In this document: positions 42,711 to 52,477 of the stretch, in pieces | Position numbering within the stretch: position 1 is the first letter of the stretch | Layout: every line of letters starts with the position of its first letter | DNA from: Fidelibacterota bacterium | GTDB lineage: Bacteria; Fidelibacterota; Marinisomatia; Marinisomatales; TCS55 | Reading direction: 5' to 3' | DNA length: 64,000 nt | NCBI GenBank assembly: GCA_016845785.1 | Contig: JAERSH010000044.1 | Coordinates: 124,001-188,000 of the forward strand | Made by a program: the position numbers and the translations under genes | The notes under the pieces: model-generated | Told to the model about the DNA's origin: nothing | Seen by the model: the letters and a program-made list of their open reading frames with translations, nothing else | The model's database searches: none

Positions 42711-42784
42711 CGGAGCGTGGCGCAGCCCGGTAGCGCACATGCATGGGGTGCATGGGGTCGCAGGTTCAAATCCTGTCGCTCCGA
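42711..42784 (+). tRNA. tRNA-Pro (anticodon GGG)
   Basis: Acceptor CGGAGCG/CGCTCCG, D arm GCGC-AGCCCGGTA-GCGC, anticodon stem CATGC/GCATG with loop ATGGGGT (anticodon GGG), T arm GCAGG-TTCAAAT-CCTGT. The C1-G72 pair is typical of bacterial tRNA-Pro. Discriminator A; no encoded CCA. Confidence 0.95.
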
Positions 42785-42797
42785 CAATAAAAAGAAT

Positions 42798-42836
42798 AAA
42801 AGGGTCATTTATCGATGATAAACGGCCCTTTTTTTA
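42798..42836 (+). terminator. Bidirectional intrinsic terminator
   Basis: AAAAGGGTCATTTATC (42798-42813) pairs with GATAAACGGCCCTTTT (42817-42832) with one G-U and one mismatch and a 3-base loop. A run of T follows on the plus strand and a TTTTATTCTTTTT tract on the minus strand. It separates the MerR/tRNA-Pro unit from the convergent FKBP gene. Confidence 0.85.
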
Positions 42837-42842
42837 TATGCT

Positions 42843-43571
42843 TTATTTTTCTGTTTCGTCTTCTAGATTGTTCTTAACAATATCCAGCATCTCTACCTGA
42901 AAAATCATGGTAGCCATAGGTCCACCAGGACCATCATTTTGTGCATATCCTAAATGACCAGGAATGTACAATTCATATTTGGCACCCGGACTCATTAGAA
43001 GTAGTCCTTGTGAAAAGCCAGGTACAACTCGATCAACAGGGAAGACGGCTGCTTCTCCACGATCATAAGAACTGTCAAAAATGGTACCATCAATTAATCT
43101 TCCTGTATAATGGATTTGCACCAAATCTTTTGGTTCGGGCTTGGGGCCATCTACCTCAACGAGAATCTTGTATTGAATGCCGCTTTTATGCTCAATGACA
43201 CCATCATTCTTCGCGTTGTAATCAAAAAATTTTCCACCTTCAATGGTATTGGCTTTTTCTAAATCCATCCGATATTTTGGTGCGGTAATATCATTATATT
43301 TTTTGATAACAGCTACGCGCTCTTTATCGGTTAAATACGGATCATTCCCTTCAAAATGGTCACGAATCCCTCGAGAAAGCATATTTAGGTCTACATCTCT
43401 AAATTGTTGTTCAAGTCGCATCGCCACATCCAGCCCGATGGCATAACTTACCGAATCGATATGGCTTTCAAATCGTTCATTCACCTGTACTTCTTTAGTC
43501 TTTTTTTCATTTTTTGCGCAGGATATAATTGCCAATCCTGCAACAGATAAGAGTAAAATTTGTTTTTTCAT
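42843..43571 (-). CDS. FKBP-type peptidyl-prolyl cis-trans isomerase, lipoprotein
   Basis: About 242 residues from ATG 43571, which gives the lipoprotein signal LLLSVAGLAIISC with lipidated Cys ~17. Residues ~35-125 form an FKBP_N-type dimerisation region (SYAIGLDVAMRLEQQFRDV). The C-terminal FKBP domain has VQIHYTGRLIDGTIFDSSYD, VDRVVPGFSQGLLLMSPGAK and the GPGGPMATMIFQVEML end. It would assist protein folding in the periplasm, anchored to a membrane. The longer ORF start at 43616 would spoil the signal peptide. Confidence 0.93.
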   Translation of the reverse strand: MKKQILLLSVAGLAIISCAKNEKKTKEVQVNERFESHIDSVSYAIGLDVAMRLEQQFRDVDLNMLSRGIRDHFEGNDPYLTDKERVAVIKKYNDITAPKYRMDLEKANTIEGGKFFDYNAKNDGVIEHKSGIQYKILVEVDGPKPEPKDLVQIHYTGRLIDGTIFDSSYDRGEAAVFPVDRVVPGFSQGLLLMSPGAKYELYIPGHLGYAQNDGPGGPMATMIFQVEMLDIVKNNLEDETEK

Positions 43572-43686
43572 TATTTTCCTAAAATTTGGGGGCAGAATAT
43601 CCATCAATCCGACCACCTAATTCAATATGTTTAACATGATCTTTCTCGTGTGAATTTGAATATAATGCCCATTAAATTCCGGCCCC

Positions 43687-44460
43687 ATGATTGACGCATT
43701 ACAGCAAGATCCATCTCTGATTCAAATCACGATTATTATACTATTATTAGTTTTGGTGGCAATTTGGCGCCAACTCAACAAAGCGGCCATGGCAATGGCA
43801 GGTATATATATGGTATATATCGTCTTTATCATTATTTCCGCACCATCATCGGCGGTTCAACCTGTAGAGGAAGATCAAGTTTCAACAAGTGAACCGCTTC
43901 TAATGTATAAAGATGAAACATTGGAAATTCAAAATGATAAAGATTTAGGGACAGAAGTAGAATCGCTTGAATATAAATCTGAGATAATGGGAGATTCTGA
44001 AGAAAAAAAATTAACTCCTGAGAATGAGGATTTGAGCGAGGATGATCCTGTTGTGGAGATGGAAACTTTCGAATCTCAAATTCAACTTGAAAATGTCGTT
44101 AAGCGTGAAGGGAGCAACGATCTTATTAGCGTGGTTTCCATGGCGTTTGGGAGAGACTTAATCAATCGTGAATTAATCGACGTTGATTCAGTATTTTATT
44201 TATCAGACAACAGAATTTATACATTGACCAAAATTCGCAACCGAAATGACATGAAAGTATTTTTCCACAAATGGTATCATGAAGGAAAACTTCGATCAAA
44301 GATCAGGATGGAAGTTGGGCGATCCTATAATTGGCGCACTTGGAGTTATATTGATGTTCGGCCAAATATTGGGGGTAACTGGGAAGTATTTGTAAGCGAT
44401 TCGTTGGGCGTGAATTATGATTCCCTTTCTTTTCAAGTTAAAGCGCCTTCCATCGAATAG
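43687..44460 (+). CDS. Membrane-anchored protein with C-terminal DUF2914-like domain
   Basis: 257 residues. The N terminus carries two hydrophobic helices (ITIIILLLVLVAIWRQL; MAMAGIYMVYIVFIIIS), then a Glu/Ser-rich linker (~60-145). The end is a beta-rich DUF2914-like domain (DNRIYTLTKIRNR; VFFHKWYHEGKLRSKIRM; GNWEVFVSDSLGVNYDSLSF). DUF2914 domains occur at the outside of the inner membrane in many environmental bacteria; their function is unknown. The DedA/YqaA gene starts 2 bases after the stop, so the two are likely one unit. Confidence 0.7.
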   Translation: MIDALQQDPSLIQITIIILLLVLVAIWRQLNKAAMAMAGIYMVYIVFIIISAPSSAVQPVEEDQVSTSEPLLMYKDETLEIQNDKDLGTEVESLEYKSEIMGDSEEKKLTPENEDLSEDDPVVEMETFESQIQLENVVKREGSNDLISVVSMAFGRDLINRELIDVDSVFYLSDNRIYTLTKIRNRNDMKVFFHKWYHEGKLRSKIRMEVGRSYNWRTWSYIDVRPNIGGNWEVFVSDSLGVNYDSLSFQVKAPSIE

Positions 44461-44462
44461 AT

Positions 44463-45077
44463 ATGAAGTGGATTCGTCAATTATACGATTGGGTTTTGAA
44501 ATGGTCTGAATCCAAATATGGCCCCCATGTATTGGGTGTGATGGCATTTGCAGAGGCATCATTTTTTCCCATACCTCCAGATGTATTGTTAATTCCCTTG
44601 GGGCTAGGGTTGCGCTCAAAAGCACTGCGTTTAGGATTCATATGTTCGGTGGGTTCTATACTGGGCGCTGTATTTGGTTATGGCATCGGATTTTTTATGT
44701 GGTGGAATGGAGTAGGTGTATTCTCAGGATTGGCCCAGTTCTTTTTTGATATCATCCCCGGATTTACAATGGATATATTTTATGCCATAAAAACCAAATA
44801 TGAATTGTGGAATTTTTGGGTGATTTTTACGGCAGGGTTCACACCCATTCCATTTAAAGTATTTACGGTTTCAGCTGGTGCATTTGATATTAACTTTTTC
44901 ATGTTCCTTGTCGCCTCATCTGTTAGTCGAACAGCGCGATTTATTTTGGTGGCGGGATTAATTTGGAAATACGGTGAACCTATCCGTGAATTCATTGATA
45001 ATTATTTCAATAAATTGGCGATCATTTTTACGGTATTGCTTGTGGGCAGCTTTGTATTGATTAAATATTTGATTTAA
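44463..45077 (+). CDS. DedA/YqaA-family membrane protein (VTT domain)
   Basis: 204 residues with about five hydrophobic segments. Conserved blocks are FAEASFFPIPPDVLLIPLGL (residues ~31-50), the glycine-rich SVGSILGAVFGYGIGF and FTAGFTPIPFKVFTVSAGAF (~121-140) with the P-x-K motif of the YqaA branch. VTT/DedA proteins act in lipid or undecaprenyl-phosphate transport across the inner membrane; the precise cargo for YqaA is unsettled. Coupled to the DUF2914 gene. Confidence 0.85.
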   Translation: MKWIRQLYDWVLKWSESKYGPHVLGVMAFAEASFFPIPPDVLLIPLGLGLRSKALRLGFICSVGSILGAVFGYGIGFFMWWNGVGVFSGLAQFFFDIIPGFTMDIFYAIKTKYELWNFWVIFTAGFTPIPFKVFTVSAGAFDINFFMFLVASSVSRTARFILVAGLIWKYGEPIREFIDNYFNKLAIIFTVLLVGSFVLIKYLI

Positions 45078-45165
45078 GGTCAAATATATATTCTGATAGG
45101 TTGTTTGACCATAGATGCCCAACCTAAATTCGCCGACGTTTTTCAAGAATTTAAAATAATAAATC

Positions 45166-45240
45166 CGGGGTGTAGCGCAGTCCGGTTAGCGCGCGTCGTT
45201 CGGGACGACGAGGTCGGAGGTTCAAATCCTCTCACCCCGA
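45166..45240 (+). tRNA. tRNA-Pro (anticodon CGG)
   Basis: Acceptor CGGGGTG/CACCCCG, D arm GCGC-AGTCCGGTTA-GCGC, anticodon stem CGTCG/CGACG with loop TTCGGGA (anticodon CGG), T arm GGAGG-TTCAAAT-CCTCT. C1-G72 as expected for Pro; discriminator A; CCA not encoded. Confidence 0.95.
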
Positions 45241-45302
45241 CATTGGTTTCAGTGATGAAGACGTCTAGATAAAATCAGAATTATCCCTATGGTAAATATG
45301 AA

Positions 45303-47720
45303 ATGGCATACGATCATAAACAGATAGAAAAAAAATGGCAACAGCATTGGGAAGACAATCATGTCTTTCGCGCTGAAGACATTTCCGACAAGCCAAAATA
45401 TTATATATTAGACATGTTCCCCTATCCGTCGGGTTCCGGTCTCCATGTAGGCCATCCATTGGGATATATCGCCACGGATATCATCGCCCGTTATAAGCGC
45501 CATAAAGGATTTAATGTACTCCATCCTATGGGTTGGGATGCGTTTGGACTGCCTGCAGAACAATACGCCATTAAAACGGGGACGCACCCTGCCGTTACTA
45601 CAAAACAAAATATCGGTAATTTTCGCCGACAAATCAAAATGCTGGGATTCTCTTATGATTGGGATCGGGAAATCAACACCACCGATACGGAATATGTAAA
45701 ATGGACCCAATGGATATTTTTGCAATTATACCATAAAGGATTGGCATACGAGGCAGAAGTGCCTGTGAATTGGTGTCCGGAACTGAAAGCTGTATTGGCG
45801 AATGAAGAAGTGGTGGACGGAAAATCAGAAATTGGTGGTCATCCTGTTTTAAGAGTGCCCATGCGCCAGTGGATGCTCAAAATTACTGATTATGCGGAAT
45901 CACTATTAGAAGGACTTGAGGATCTTGATTGGCCCCACAGTGTAAAAGAATTGCAACGAAATTGGATTGGTCGTTCTGAAGGTGCAAATGTAGATTTTCA
46001 TATTCCTGCCATCCATAAAGATTTAACTGTTTTTACCACCCGTCCTGATACATTATTTGGTGCCACATATATGGTTATGGCGCCTGAACATCCTTTTGTC
46101 AAAGAATTAACTACACCAGAGCAGAATGATGCTGTGGCGAGCTATATAGAAGCTGCATCAAAAAAATCAGATTTAGATCGAACAGAGCTGAACAAAGACA
46201 AAACGGGTGTTTTTCTTGGGAATTATGCCATTAATCCGGTGAATGGTAATGAGATTCCCATTTGGATTTCTGATTATGTAATTATGAGTTATGGAACCGG
46301 GGCAATTATGGCTGTGCCCGGTCAAGATCAGCGAGACTGGGATTTTGCAAAGGCATTTGAATTGCCCATTGTTCGAACAGTTGAGCCTTCTGATGGATTC
46401 GATGGAGAAGCCTATACTGGTGAAGGGCCTGCTATCAATAGTGACTTCTTAGATGGTTTGTATGTGGAGGAAGCCAAATCAAAAATTACGGCATGGCTAA
46501 TCGAGGAAGGTAAAGGGGAGAAGGCCATTCAGTATAAATTGAGAGATTGGTTGTTTTCTCGTCAACGTTATTGGGGAGAACCTATTCCGATTATTCACAG
46601 GGATGGATCGCCTTCACCATTAAGTGAGGATGATTTGCCATTACTATTACCAGAAGTGGAAAAATATGAACCGGCTGGTACGGGAGAATCTCCCTTGGCC
46701 AACATATCAGAATGGGTTGAAGTAAAGGATGAATCCGGTAATATAGTGGGACTTAGAGAAACGAATACCATGCCACAGTGGGCTGGCTCCTGCTGGTATT
46801 ATTTACGATATATCGATCCGGAAAATGCAGAAAAAGGGTGGAATGAAGCCAAAGAAAAATACTGGATGCCGGTGGATTTATATATTGGTGGCGCAGAACA
46901 TGCGGTACTGCATTTGTTATATTCACGATTTTGGCATCACGTATTGTTTGATCTAGGCTATGTTTCCACAAAAGAACCTTTTCAAAAGCTTTTTAATCAA
47001 GGCATGATTTTAGGGCAAGACGGTACAAAAATGAGTAAATCCCGTGGAAATGTGGAAAATCCTGACGAAACTGTAGATCAATTTGGGGCAGACGCCATGC
47101 GGATCTATGAAATGTTTATGGGTCCACTGGAAAAAGCAAAGCCTTGGAGCGCAACAGGATTGCAAGGCTGCGCCCGTTTTATCAATAAACTTTGGAATGT
47201 ATTATTTAACGAAGATGGTCAATTAACTGATAAAATAAATGACGATTCGGTCGATGAGCACACATTGCGCGCATTGCATCAAATGATTAAAAAAGTTTCA
47301 GACAATTTAGATCAGCTTCATTTCAATACATGCGTATCGGAATTCATGATTTTTACCAATCATATTCAATCCAAAAAATCATTAAATCGCGAAATATTAG
47401 AGACATTTATCATTTGTATCAATCCATTTATGCCGCATTTGGCAGAAGAGTTATGGAAGGCGCTAGGTAAAGAAACAGAATTAACATATGAATTTTGGCC
47501 TTCTTATGATAAATCATTGCTTGAATCCGATACTATTACGATTGCCGTTCAGGTTAATGGGAAAAGGCGTGGCGAAATAAATGTTTCTGCGGAAGCATTG
47601 GAAGAGGATGTGCTTAAAATGGCAAAATCTAATGAAAAAGTAACGGCCTTTATTAAAGGTAAGGAAATTGTAAAAGAAATCTATGTAAAGGGGAGAATCG
47701 TGAATATTGTCGTACGGTAA
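45303..47720 (+). CDS. leuS: Leucine-tRNA ligase
   Basis: 805 residues. The class I HIGH motif reads [12 protein letters not shown] (residues ~49-60), the editing CP1 domain has the [20 protein letters not shown] block (~242-261), and KMSKS lies at ~577 ([18 protein letters not shown]). The leucyl-specific domain and anticodon-binding end ([20 protein letters not shown]) are complete. It charges tRNA-Leu. The start ATG at 45303 has only a weak upstream purine run. Confidence 0.97.
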   Translation: MAYDHKQIEKKWQQHWEDNHVFRAEDISDKPKYYILDMFPYPSGSGLHVGHPLGYIATDIIARYKRHKGFNVLHPMGWDAFGLPAEQYAIKTGTHPAVTTKQNIGNFRRQIKMLGFSYDWDREINTTDTEYVKWTQWIFLQLYHKGLAYEAEVPVNWCPELKAVLANEEVVDGKSEIGGHPVLRVPMRQWMLKITDYAESLLEGLEDLDWPHSVKELQRNWIGRSEGANVDFHIPAIHKDLTVFTTRPDTLFGATYMVMAPEHPFVKELTTPEQNDAVASYIEAASKKSDLDRTELNKDKTGVFLGNYAINPVNGNEIPIWISDYVIMSYGTGAIMAVPGQDQRDWDFAKAFELPIVRTVEPSDGFDGEAYTGEGPAINSDFLDGLYVEEAKSKITAWLIEEGKGEKAIQYKLRDWLFSRQRYWGEPIPIIHRDGSPSPLSEDDLPLLLPEVEKYEPAGTGESPLANISEWVEVKDESGNIVGLRETNTMPQWAGSCWYYLRYIDPENAEKGWNEAKEKYWMPVDLYIGGAEHAVLHLLYSRFWHHVLFDLGYVSTKEPFQKLFNQGMILGQDGTKMSKSRGNVENPDETVDQFGADAMRIYEMFMGPLEKAKPWSATGLQGCARFINKLWNVLFNEDGQLTDKINDDSVDEHTLRALHQMIKKVSDNLDQLHFNTCVSEFMIFTNHIQSKKSLNREILETFIICINPFMPHLAEELWKALGKETELTYEFWPSYDKSLLESDTITIAVQVNGKRRGEINVSAEALEEDVLKMAKSNEKVTAFIKGKEIVKEIYVKGRIVNIVVR

Positions 47721-47765
47721 TATTTAAATATATCTAATATTATACATAATATATATTATACATCA

Positions 47766-48773
47766 TTATGACATGGCATTGTTCAATTGAACAAGATTTT
47801 CGCTAGACCCTATAACCATTATTTTTTGTCTTGAGGTTAAAATAGTGTCCGATCCGGGATTTATTTGGGTATCCCCATTTTTATTAACGATTCCGACAAT
47901 AAGTAAACCATAATTTTCGCGAATTTGGGATTCTGCGATTGTTTTGCCAATCAAATTGGAAAGATGATCCACTCCGAATTCTTCAATAGAAAATTCAATG
48001 GAACGATCATCCTGTGTTTCTAATGAAGCCGTATCTTCTACAAATGGACTAATTAATAGTTCTGCCATACGGTGACCGCCGGTTATATATGGATTCACTA
48101 CTTTGTTTGCACCGGCACGTTTCAGTTTTTTGCCCGTATCGTGTTTAACGCAGCGGCTGATGATGTATGCTTCATTATTAAGGTTCCGTGCGGACATGGT
48201 TACAAATAGATTGTCCTGGTCGTTATCTAAAACGACAACAGTACCCTTGGCATTTTTTATACCCGCATTAATTAGTGTATCATCTAAAGTGGCATCATTT
48301 TGAACAAAGCTGAAACCCATTTCTTTAATTAGCTCTATTTTTTCTTCATTTAGCTCAACAATGACAAATGGAATCTGTTTTTTCTTGAATTCTGACGCTA
48401 TGACGGCTCCCATTCTACCGTAGCCACATATGACATAATGATTCTTCATTTTTGAAACTTTTTTATCCATTTTATTTCTCCGATATGTATTCATTTCCAT
48501 GATCTCATTTCCAAATTCAGAAAGGAGTACGGCAAATCCTGATGCACCAAATATGATGACGACAATGGCCCATAATTTTCCAGTTTCAGATAAGGGGTGC
48601 GTTTCACTGAAACCGACCGTAGATAGGGTAATTACGGTCATATATATGCTATCTACAAATGACCAATCATTTACCGGATCATTCATGCCAATTGCATAAA
48701 AACCCATGGAGCCCGCTGTGATTAACACACCAAAATACAGGGCAAACTTAAACCATCTTCTTCCGGGCAACAT
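47766..48773 (-). CDS. Potassium channel protein with RCK (TrkA-N/TrkA-C) domains
   Basis: 335 residues. Two membrane helices flank the pore loop ITLSTVGFSETHPLSETG (residues ~47-64), where TVGFSE replaces the more usual TVGYGD. A TrkA-N domain follows (HYVICGYGRMGAVIASEFKK, ~112-131) and a TrkA-C domain ends the protein (IGKTIAESQIRENYGLLIVG). This is an MthK-like ligand-gated K+ channel. It overlaps the cutA end by one base on the same strand. Confidence 0.92.
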   Translation of the reverse strand: MLPGRRWFKFALYFGVLITAGSMGFYAIGMNDPVNDWSFVDSIYMTVITLSTVGFSETHPLSETGKLWAIVVIIFGASGFAVLLSEFGNEIMEMNTYRRNKMDKKVSKMKNHYVICGYGRMGAVIASEFKKKQIPFVIVELNEEKIELIKEMGFSFVQNDATLDDTLINAGIKNAKGTVVVLDNDQDNLFVTMSARNLNNEAYIISRCVKHDTGKKLKRAGANKVVNPYITGGHRMAELLISPFVEDTASLETQDDRSIEFSIEEFGVDHLSNLIGKTIAESQIRENYGLLIVGIVNKNGDTQINPGSDTILTSRQKIMVIGSSENLVQLNNAMS

Positions 48774-49087
48774 TATTTCACCTCGTTTGTGATCCAGTTT
48801 AAATAATCGACATCCCCATCAGTTATATCTAATGCAATCAATTCGGGAACCTCATAAGGATGAATGCTTTTTACCGCATTAAAAGTCTTTTTATTTATCT
48901 TTTTCAATGACTTGATAATCAATAAATACTCCGAGTCATTATGGATTTTGCCTTCCCACTGATATATAGAATTTATTTGGGGTAATATATTAACGCATGC
49001 GGCCAATTGTTTCTCAACAAGATGGTGGGCAATCATCTCCCCCGTTGGTTTATCGGGTACAGTGGTAAAAATAATATTCGTTTCCAT
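48773..49087 (-). CDS. cutA: Divalent-cation tolerance protein CutA
   Basis: 104 residues, standard length. Conserved blocks: FTTVPDKPTGEMIAHHLVEK, LAACVNILPQINSIYQWEGK (residues ~31-50), HNDSEYLLIIKSLKK and the HPYEVPELIALDITDG end. CutA forms PII-like trimers; its role in metal tolerance is not clear. It is the first gene of a two-gene unit with the K+ channel and starts opposite tRNA-Arg. Confidence 0.95.
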   Translation of the reverse strand: METNIIFTTVPDKPTGEMIAHHLVEKQLAACVNILPQINSIYQWEGKIHNDSEYLLIIKSLKKINKKTFNAVKSIHPYEVPELIALDITDGDVDYLNWITNEVK

Positions 49088-49163
49088 CGTGTATTAATTT
49101 ACACACAAACCAACAGAGTTGTTCTTGGGAATATAAAAATAGTTTTAATTTCTCTTATCATAT

Positions 49164-49237
49164 GCGCCCGTAGCTCAGCTGGATAGAGCGTTAGATTCCG
49201 GTTCTAAAGGCCGGGGGTTCGAATCCTCCCGGGCGTA
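49164..49237 (+). tRNA. tRNA-Arg (anticodon CCG)
   Basis: Acceptor GCGCCCG/CGGGCGT, D arm GCTC-AGCTGGATA-GAGC, anticodon stem TTAGA/TCTAA with loop TTCCGGT (anticodon CCG), T arm GGGGG-TTCGAAT-CCTCC. Discriminator A; no encoded CCA. Confidence 0.94.
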
Positions 49238-49249
49238 CAAAAATCTGAA

Positions 49250-50503
49250 TTAATTTGGATTTAATATATTTTTTAGAATTTGCACCAATGCATATACATC
49301 CGAGTATGAATTGTAAAGTGGCGTCGGTGCAATGCGAAAAACATCCGGCTCTCTCCAGTCACAAACCACATTATGATCTGTTAATGCATCATATACCACT
49401 TTACCATTGGGTGCTGTGAGGGATAATTGGCATCCCCGCTGCGTCGGATCAGTGGGTGTAATAATCGAAATCATTGGCAATTCTTGGGTGATTAATGACT
49501 CTAAAAAGCCGGTGAGATTGTGGCTCGCATCAATAAATGCATCCATCCCAACATCTTGATATATTTCCAGCGCATCTTTCATGGGTGCCATGCTGAAAAT
49601 GGGAGAATTGCTAATGCCCCACCCTGCCGCATTTTGGATGGGATCAAGCGTCGAATCCATTTTAAATCGTGTATCCAATCGATTACTCCACCATCCTGAG
49701 AATCGAGGTCCCTCCCATTGGTGATGTTTTTCATGGACAAAAATTCCCGATGGTGATCCGGGACCGCAATTAAGATATTTATAATTACACCATGCGGCGA
49801 AGTCCACATCCCAATCGTGCATATTTAAGCCCACATTTCCAGCTGCGTGGGCCAAATCGAATCCCACATAGGCACTCACATGCTTTCCAGTGCGGGTAAT
49901 GGCCGCCATATCGTATTTTTGCCCCGTATAGTAATTCACACCACCCAATAATATTAATGCGGTAGTATCACCATGTTGCTCAATTGTTTCTATAATATCT
50001 TCAGTTTGGAGGCATGATTCCCCGGGTTTTGGCATCAATTCAACTAGGGCATCTTTAGGGTTATATCCATGGAAATTAATTTGAGATTGAACCGCATACT
50101 GATCAGAAGGGAATGCGCCTCCTTCAATAATAATTTTATATCTCTCATTGGTCGGTTGGTAAAAAGAAATCATCAATAAATGCAAATTTACTGTTAAGGC
50201 GTTCATGAGCATGAATTCATGATGTTGGCCACCAATGATTGGCTCAAAGTATGCTAAAAACTGATGATGAAATTCTACCCAATCTGAGAAATATCCATTC
50301 GCCCCCTTCTCTGCCCAAATATGAATTTGCGCTTCCAGAGATTCTTCAACGCCTTTTGGCTGAAGCCCTAAGGAATTACCGGAAAAATAAAGAACAGGTT
50401 CCGCATTTTTTATGGGTAAATGAAACCGATTTTGAATAGATTGAAGTGGGTTTGACTGATCCTTATCTAAGGCTTCACTTTTTGAAAAATTTAGAGGAGT
50501 CAT
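49250..50503 (-). CDS. kynU: Kynureninase
   Basis: 417 residues, the usual size. It contains YFSGNSLGLQPKGVEESL near residue 35, the helper motif YVGFDLAHAAGNVGLNMHDW (~222-241), the PLP-lysine block WCNYKYLNCGPGSPSGIFVH (~248-267) and a conserved C-terminal RIAPTPLYNSYSDVY. It cleaves kynurenine to anthranilate and alanine (PLP enzyme, cytoplasm). Third in the kynA-SDR-kynU operon; it overlaps the SDR gene by 4 bases. Kynurenine formamidase is not in this operon. Confidence 0.96.
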   Translation of the reverse strand: MTPLNFSKSEALDKDQSNPLQSIQNRFHLPIKNAEPVLYFSGNSLGLQPKGVEESLEAQIHIWAEKGANGYFSDWVEFHHQFLAYFEPIIGGQHHEFMLMNALTVNLHLLMISFYQPTNERYKIIIEGGAFPSDQYAVQSQINFHGYNPKDALVELMPKPGESCLQTEDIIETIEQHGDTTALILLGGVNYYTGQKYDMAAITRTGKHVSAYVGFDLAHAAGNVGLNMHDWDVDFAAWCNYKYLNCGPGSPSGIFVHEKHHQWEGPRFSGWWSNRLDTRFKMDSTLDPIQNAAGWGISNSPIFSMAPMKDALEIYQDVGMDAFIDASHNLTGFLESLITQELPMISIITPTDPTQRGCQLSLTAPNGKVVYDALTDHNVVCDWREPDVFRIAPTPLYNSYSDVYALVQILKNILNPN

Positions 50504-51279
50504 GCGCCGAAACGGCCACCATCTATCGATAAATTATATCCATTGATATAGGCAGCGCTTTCTGAGGCTAAAAAGGCAACACCCTTTGCAATTTCAAGGG
50601 GTTGTCCCAATCGCCTCAAAGTCGTGTTTCCTGCCCAAGAGGATTTTATTTCATCTTGTGTAACGCCCAGGGCTTTTGATTTTGCCTCTACCAACTCCTC
50701 AAGGCGGTTGGTTTCCGTATATCCAGGCAGAACATTATTTACAGTAATACCGTCCGGCCCCAATTCTAACGCTAGAGTTTTTCCCCATTGGGCCACTGCG
50801 CCGCGAATCGAATTGGATACGCCCAATCCTGGGATGACTTGATTGACAGAAGTAGAAATAATATTAATGATTCGGCCACAGCCTTTTGTTTGCATAGATG
50901 GAACTACTGCTTTTGCAATGACTTGGTTCGCCACCAACAGCCGTTCAAAACCGATTCTAAATTCTTCAGGATCCGATTCAATTAAAGGTCCGCCATGAGG
51001 TCCACCGGAATTGTTTACCAGAATATCTATATGCGATTCCAGATTAGCGGATAACACATTTTCTAAGGAGTCAATGTCATTAAAATCGGCACAAATGGTT
51101 TCATGATGCTGATCTTCATTCGTCGATAGTTCATATTTTACTTTATCCAGTTTTTTTTGATTTCGAGCCAAGAGAGTGATGGATGCGCCTCGATCCGCCA
51201 TTAGCAAAGCACTGGCCTTTCCGATCCCATCAGTGCCTCCGCAAATCAATGCACGTTTTCCGTGAAGGGATAAATCCAT
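50500..51279 (-). CDS. Short-chain dehydrogenase/reductase with substituted YxxxK site
   Basis: 259 residues. The nucleotide-binding ALICGGTDGIGKASALLMAD and NNSGGPHGGP segments are normal, and the end YINGYNLSIDGG is typical. The catalytic region reads GLGVSNSIRGAVAQWGKTLA, where families with YSASKAAV have Tyr and Lys: both positions are changed (Ser, Arg). Such 'SNxxR' SDRs form a recognisable divergent branch whose reaction is not known to me. It sits between kynA and kynU with overlaps on both sides. Annotating it as 3-oxoacyl-ACP reductase would be unsafe. Confidence 0.8.
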   Translation of the reverse strand: MDLSLHGKRALICGGTDGIGKASALLMADRGASITLLARNQKKLDKVKYELSTNEDQHHETICADFNDIDSLENVLSANLESHIDILVNNSGGPHGGPLIESDPEEFRIGFERLLVANQVIAKAVVPSMQTKGCGRIINIISTSVNQVIPGLGVSNSIRGAVAQWGKTLALELGPDGITVNNVLPGYTETNRLEELVEAKSKALGVTQDEIKSSWAGNTTLRRLGQPLEIAKGVAFLASESAAYINGYNLSIDGGRFGA

Positions 51280-52388
51280 TATTCGCCACCTTTCACATGG
51301 AAATAAAAACCGAGATCATCCTTTACTTCAGAGGGTAATTCCGGTAATGATGATCGTGGAATTAAGAATGTAGTCAGCGCACTAATGTCACTGAAAATCC
51401 GATGTTTTTCTGCAGTTTGGTTTAAATAAGTAGATCCTGTAGATCCGCCGGTCCCAATTTTTTTACCAATCATGCGAGATACCATGAGAGCGTGCCGATA
51501 CCGCCATGTAGTGAATAATTCATCTACATCGGCCAGTTTGGTTAGCAATTGATAAGGATTATGCAAAATGGGCTGTTCTCGATACAGGAGGATCAATAGG
51601 GCAGCTTGGGTTGCTTTATGTGATAATCGCCACTCCCCTTTAGAAACGACTGCATCATGTTGAGATTGATCCAATACTAAGCCAAATGATAATTCTGTTT
51701 TGCCATACTCATTTAAGTGTTTTTGTTTTTCCTCATCTGACAAATTTTCGTTGGATTCGATTAAATGGCGGTCACTGGCAAGCATTGTTTTAACGGCGGC
51801 TTCATATTCATTCCAGAATGAGGTTTTTCCCCAACTTAAAAATGGTGTCCGTTCTAACCATTTTTCTAACAGTTCAAATAAAGATGGATTCGCTTCACTT
51901 CCCTTCACTTCTTTATCATCGGATGATTTTAAATATGAGCGATAGTGAGCGCCACCGTATGAAAATCGCTTTTCCGGCTGCAATCCCAGTTTATTTTCAA
52001 TGAGTCGGAATTGTGCACTTTGAAATCCGGAAGCCGGAATAAGAAAATCTCTAAAGTCAAGAAAGTCCATGGGTGTCATGGTTTCCAAAACACGCACCTG
52101 ATCGATGAGGATTTTTTGAATTTCGATAATTCGATCTAATCGGGAGACTGCAGTACCGATGTGCGATTCATTTATTTCCTTCTCCCCAAAGATGGTGAGG
52201 AGGTCATCCAATTCAAACAGTATTTGTTTGAACCATAATTCGTACACTTGATGAATAATAATAAACAGCATTTCGTCATGGGCCCGGGTGCCAAATTCAT
52301 CACTTTTCAGATGCTGACTATCCAGGATCTTTTTCAGGTTTAAATAATCGTTATAATACTGAGGTGGATATGGTTTATCTTTTGCCAT
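51279..52388 (-). CDS. kynA: Tryptophan 2,3-dioxygenase
   Basis: 369 residues, longer than the ~280 of many bacterial enzymes and nearer the animal size. Key blocks: YNDYLNLKKILDSQHLKSDE, HDEMLFIIIHQVYELWFKQI (residues ~38-57), FRDFLIPASGFQSAQFRLIE (~112-131) and WRYRHALMVSRMIGKKIGTG with the haem-ligand His and substrate-binding GTGGSTG. It opens the tryptophan indole ring to N-formylkynurenine. First gene of the kyn operon; its last base is shared with the SDR start. Confidence 0.96.
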   Translation of the reverse strand: MAKDKPYPPQYYNDYLNLKKILDSQHLKSDEFGTRAHDEMLFIIIHQVYELWFKQILFELDDLLTIFGEKEINESHIGTAVSRLDRIIEIQKILIDQVRVLETMTPMDFLDFRDFLIPASGFQSAQFRLIENKLGLQPEKRFSYGGAHYRSYLKSSDDKEVKGSEANPSLFELLEKWLERTPFLSWGKTSFWNEYEAAVKTMLASDRHLIESNENLSDEEKQKHLNEYGKTELSFGLVLDQSQHDAVVSKGEWRLSHKATQAALLILLYREQPILHNPYQLLTKLADVDELFTTWRYRHALMVSRMIGKKIGTGGSTGSTYLNQTAEKHRIFSDISALTTFLIPRSSLPELPSEVKDDLGFYFHVKGGE

Positions 52389-52477
52389 TTGCTATGGTTT
52401 GGAATCTAATGTTGAAAATGAATCTGCCTTTCTCGTCGGCAGAAAATAGGACGAATGATATAATTTACAATGAAAAA

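Noticed and set aside
47721-47765. AT-rich palindromic stretch between leuS and the potassium-channel gene
   Set aside because: It consists of short TA/AT repeats, without a GC-rich stem or T run, in a convergent gap; simple AT bias explains it.
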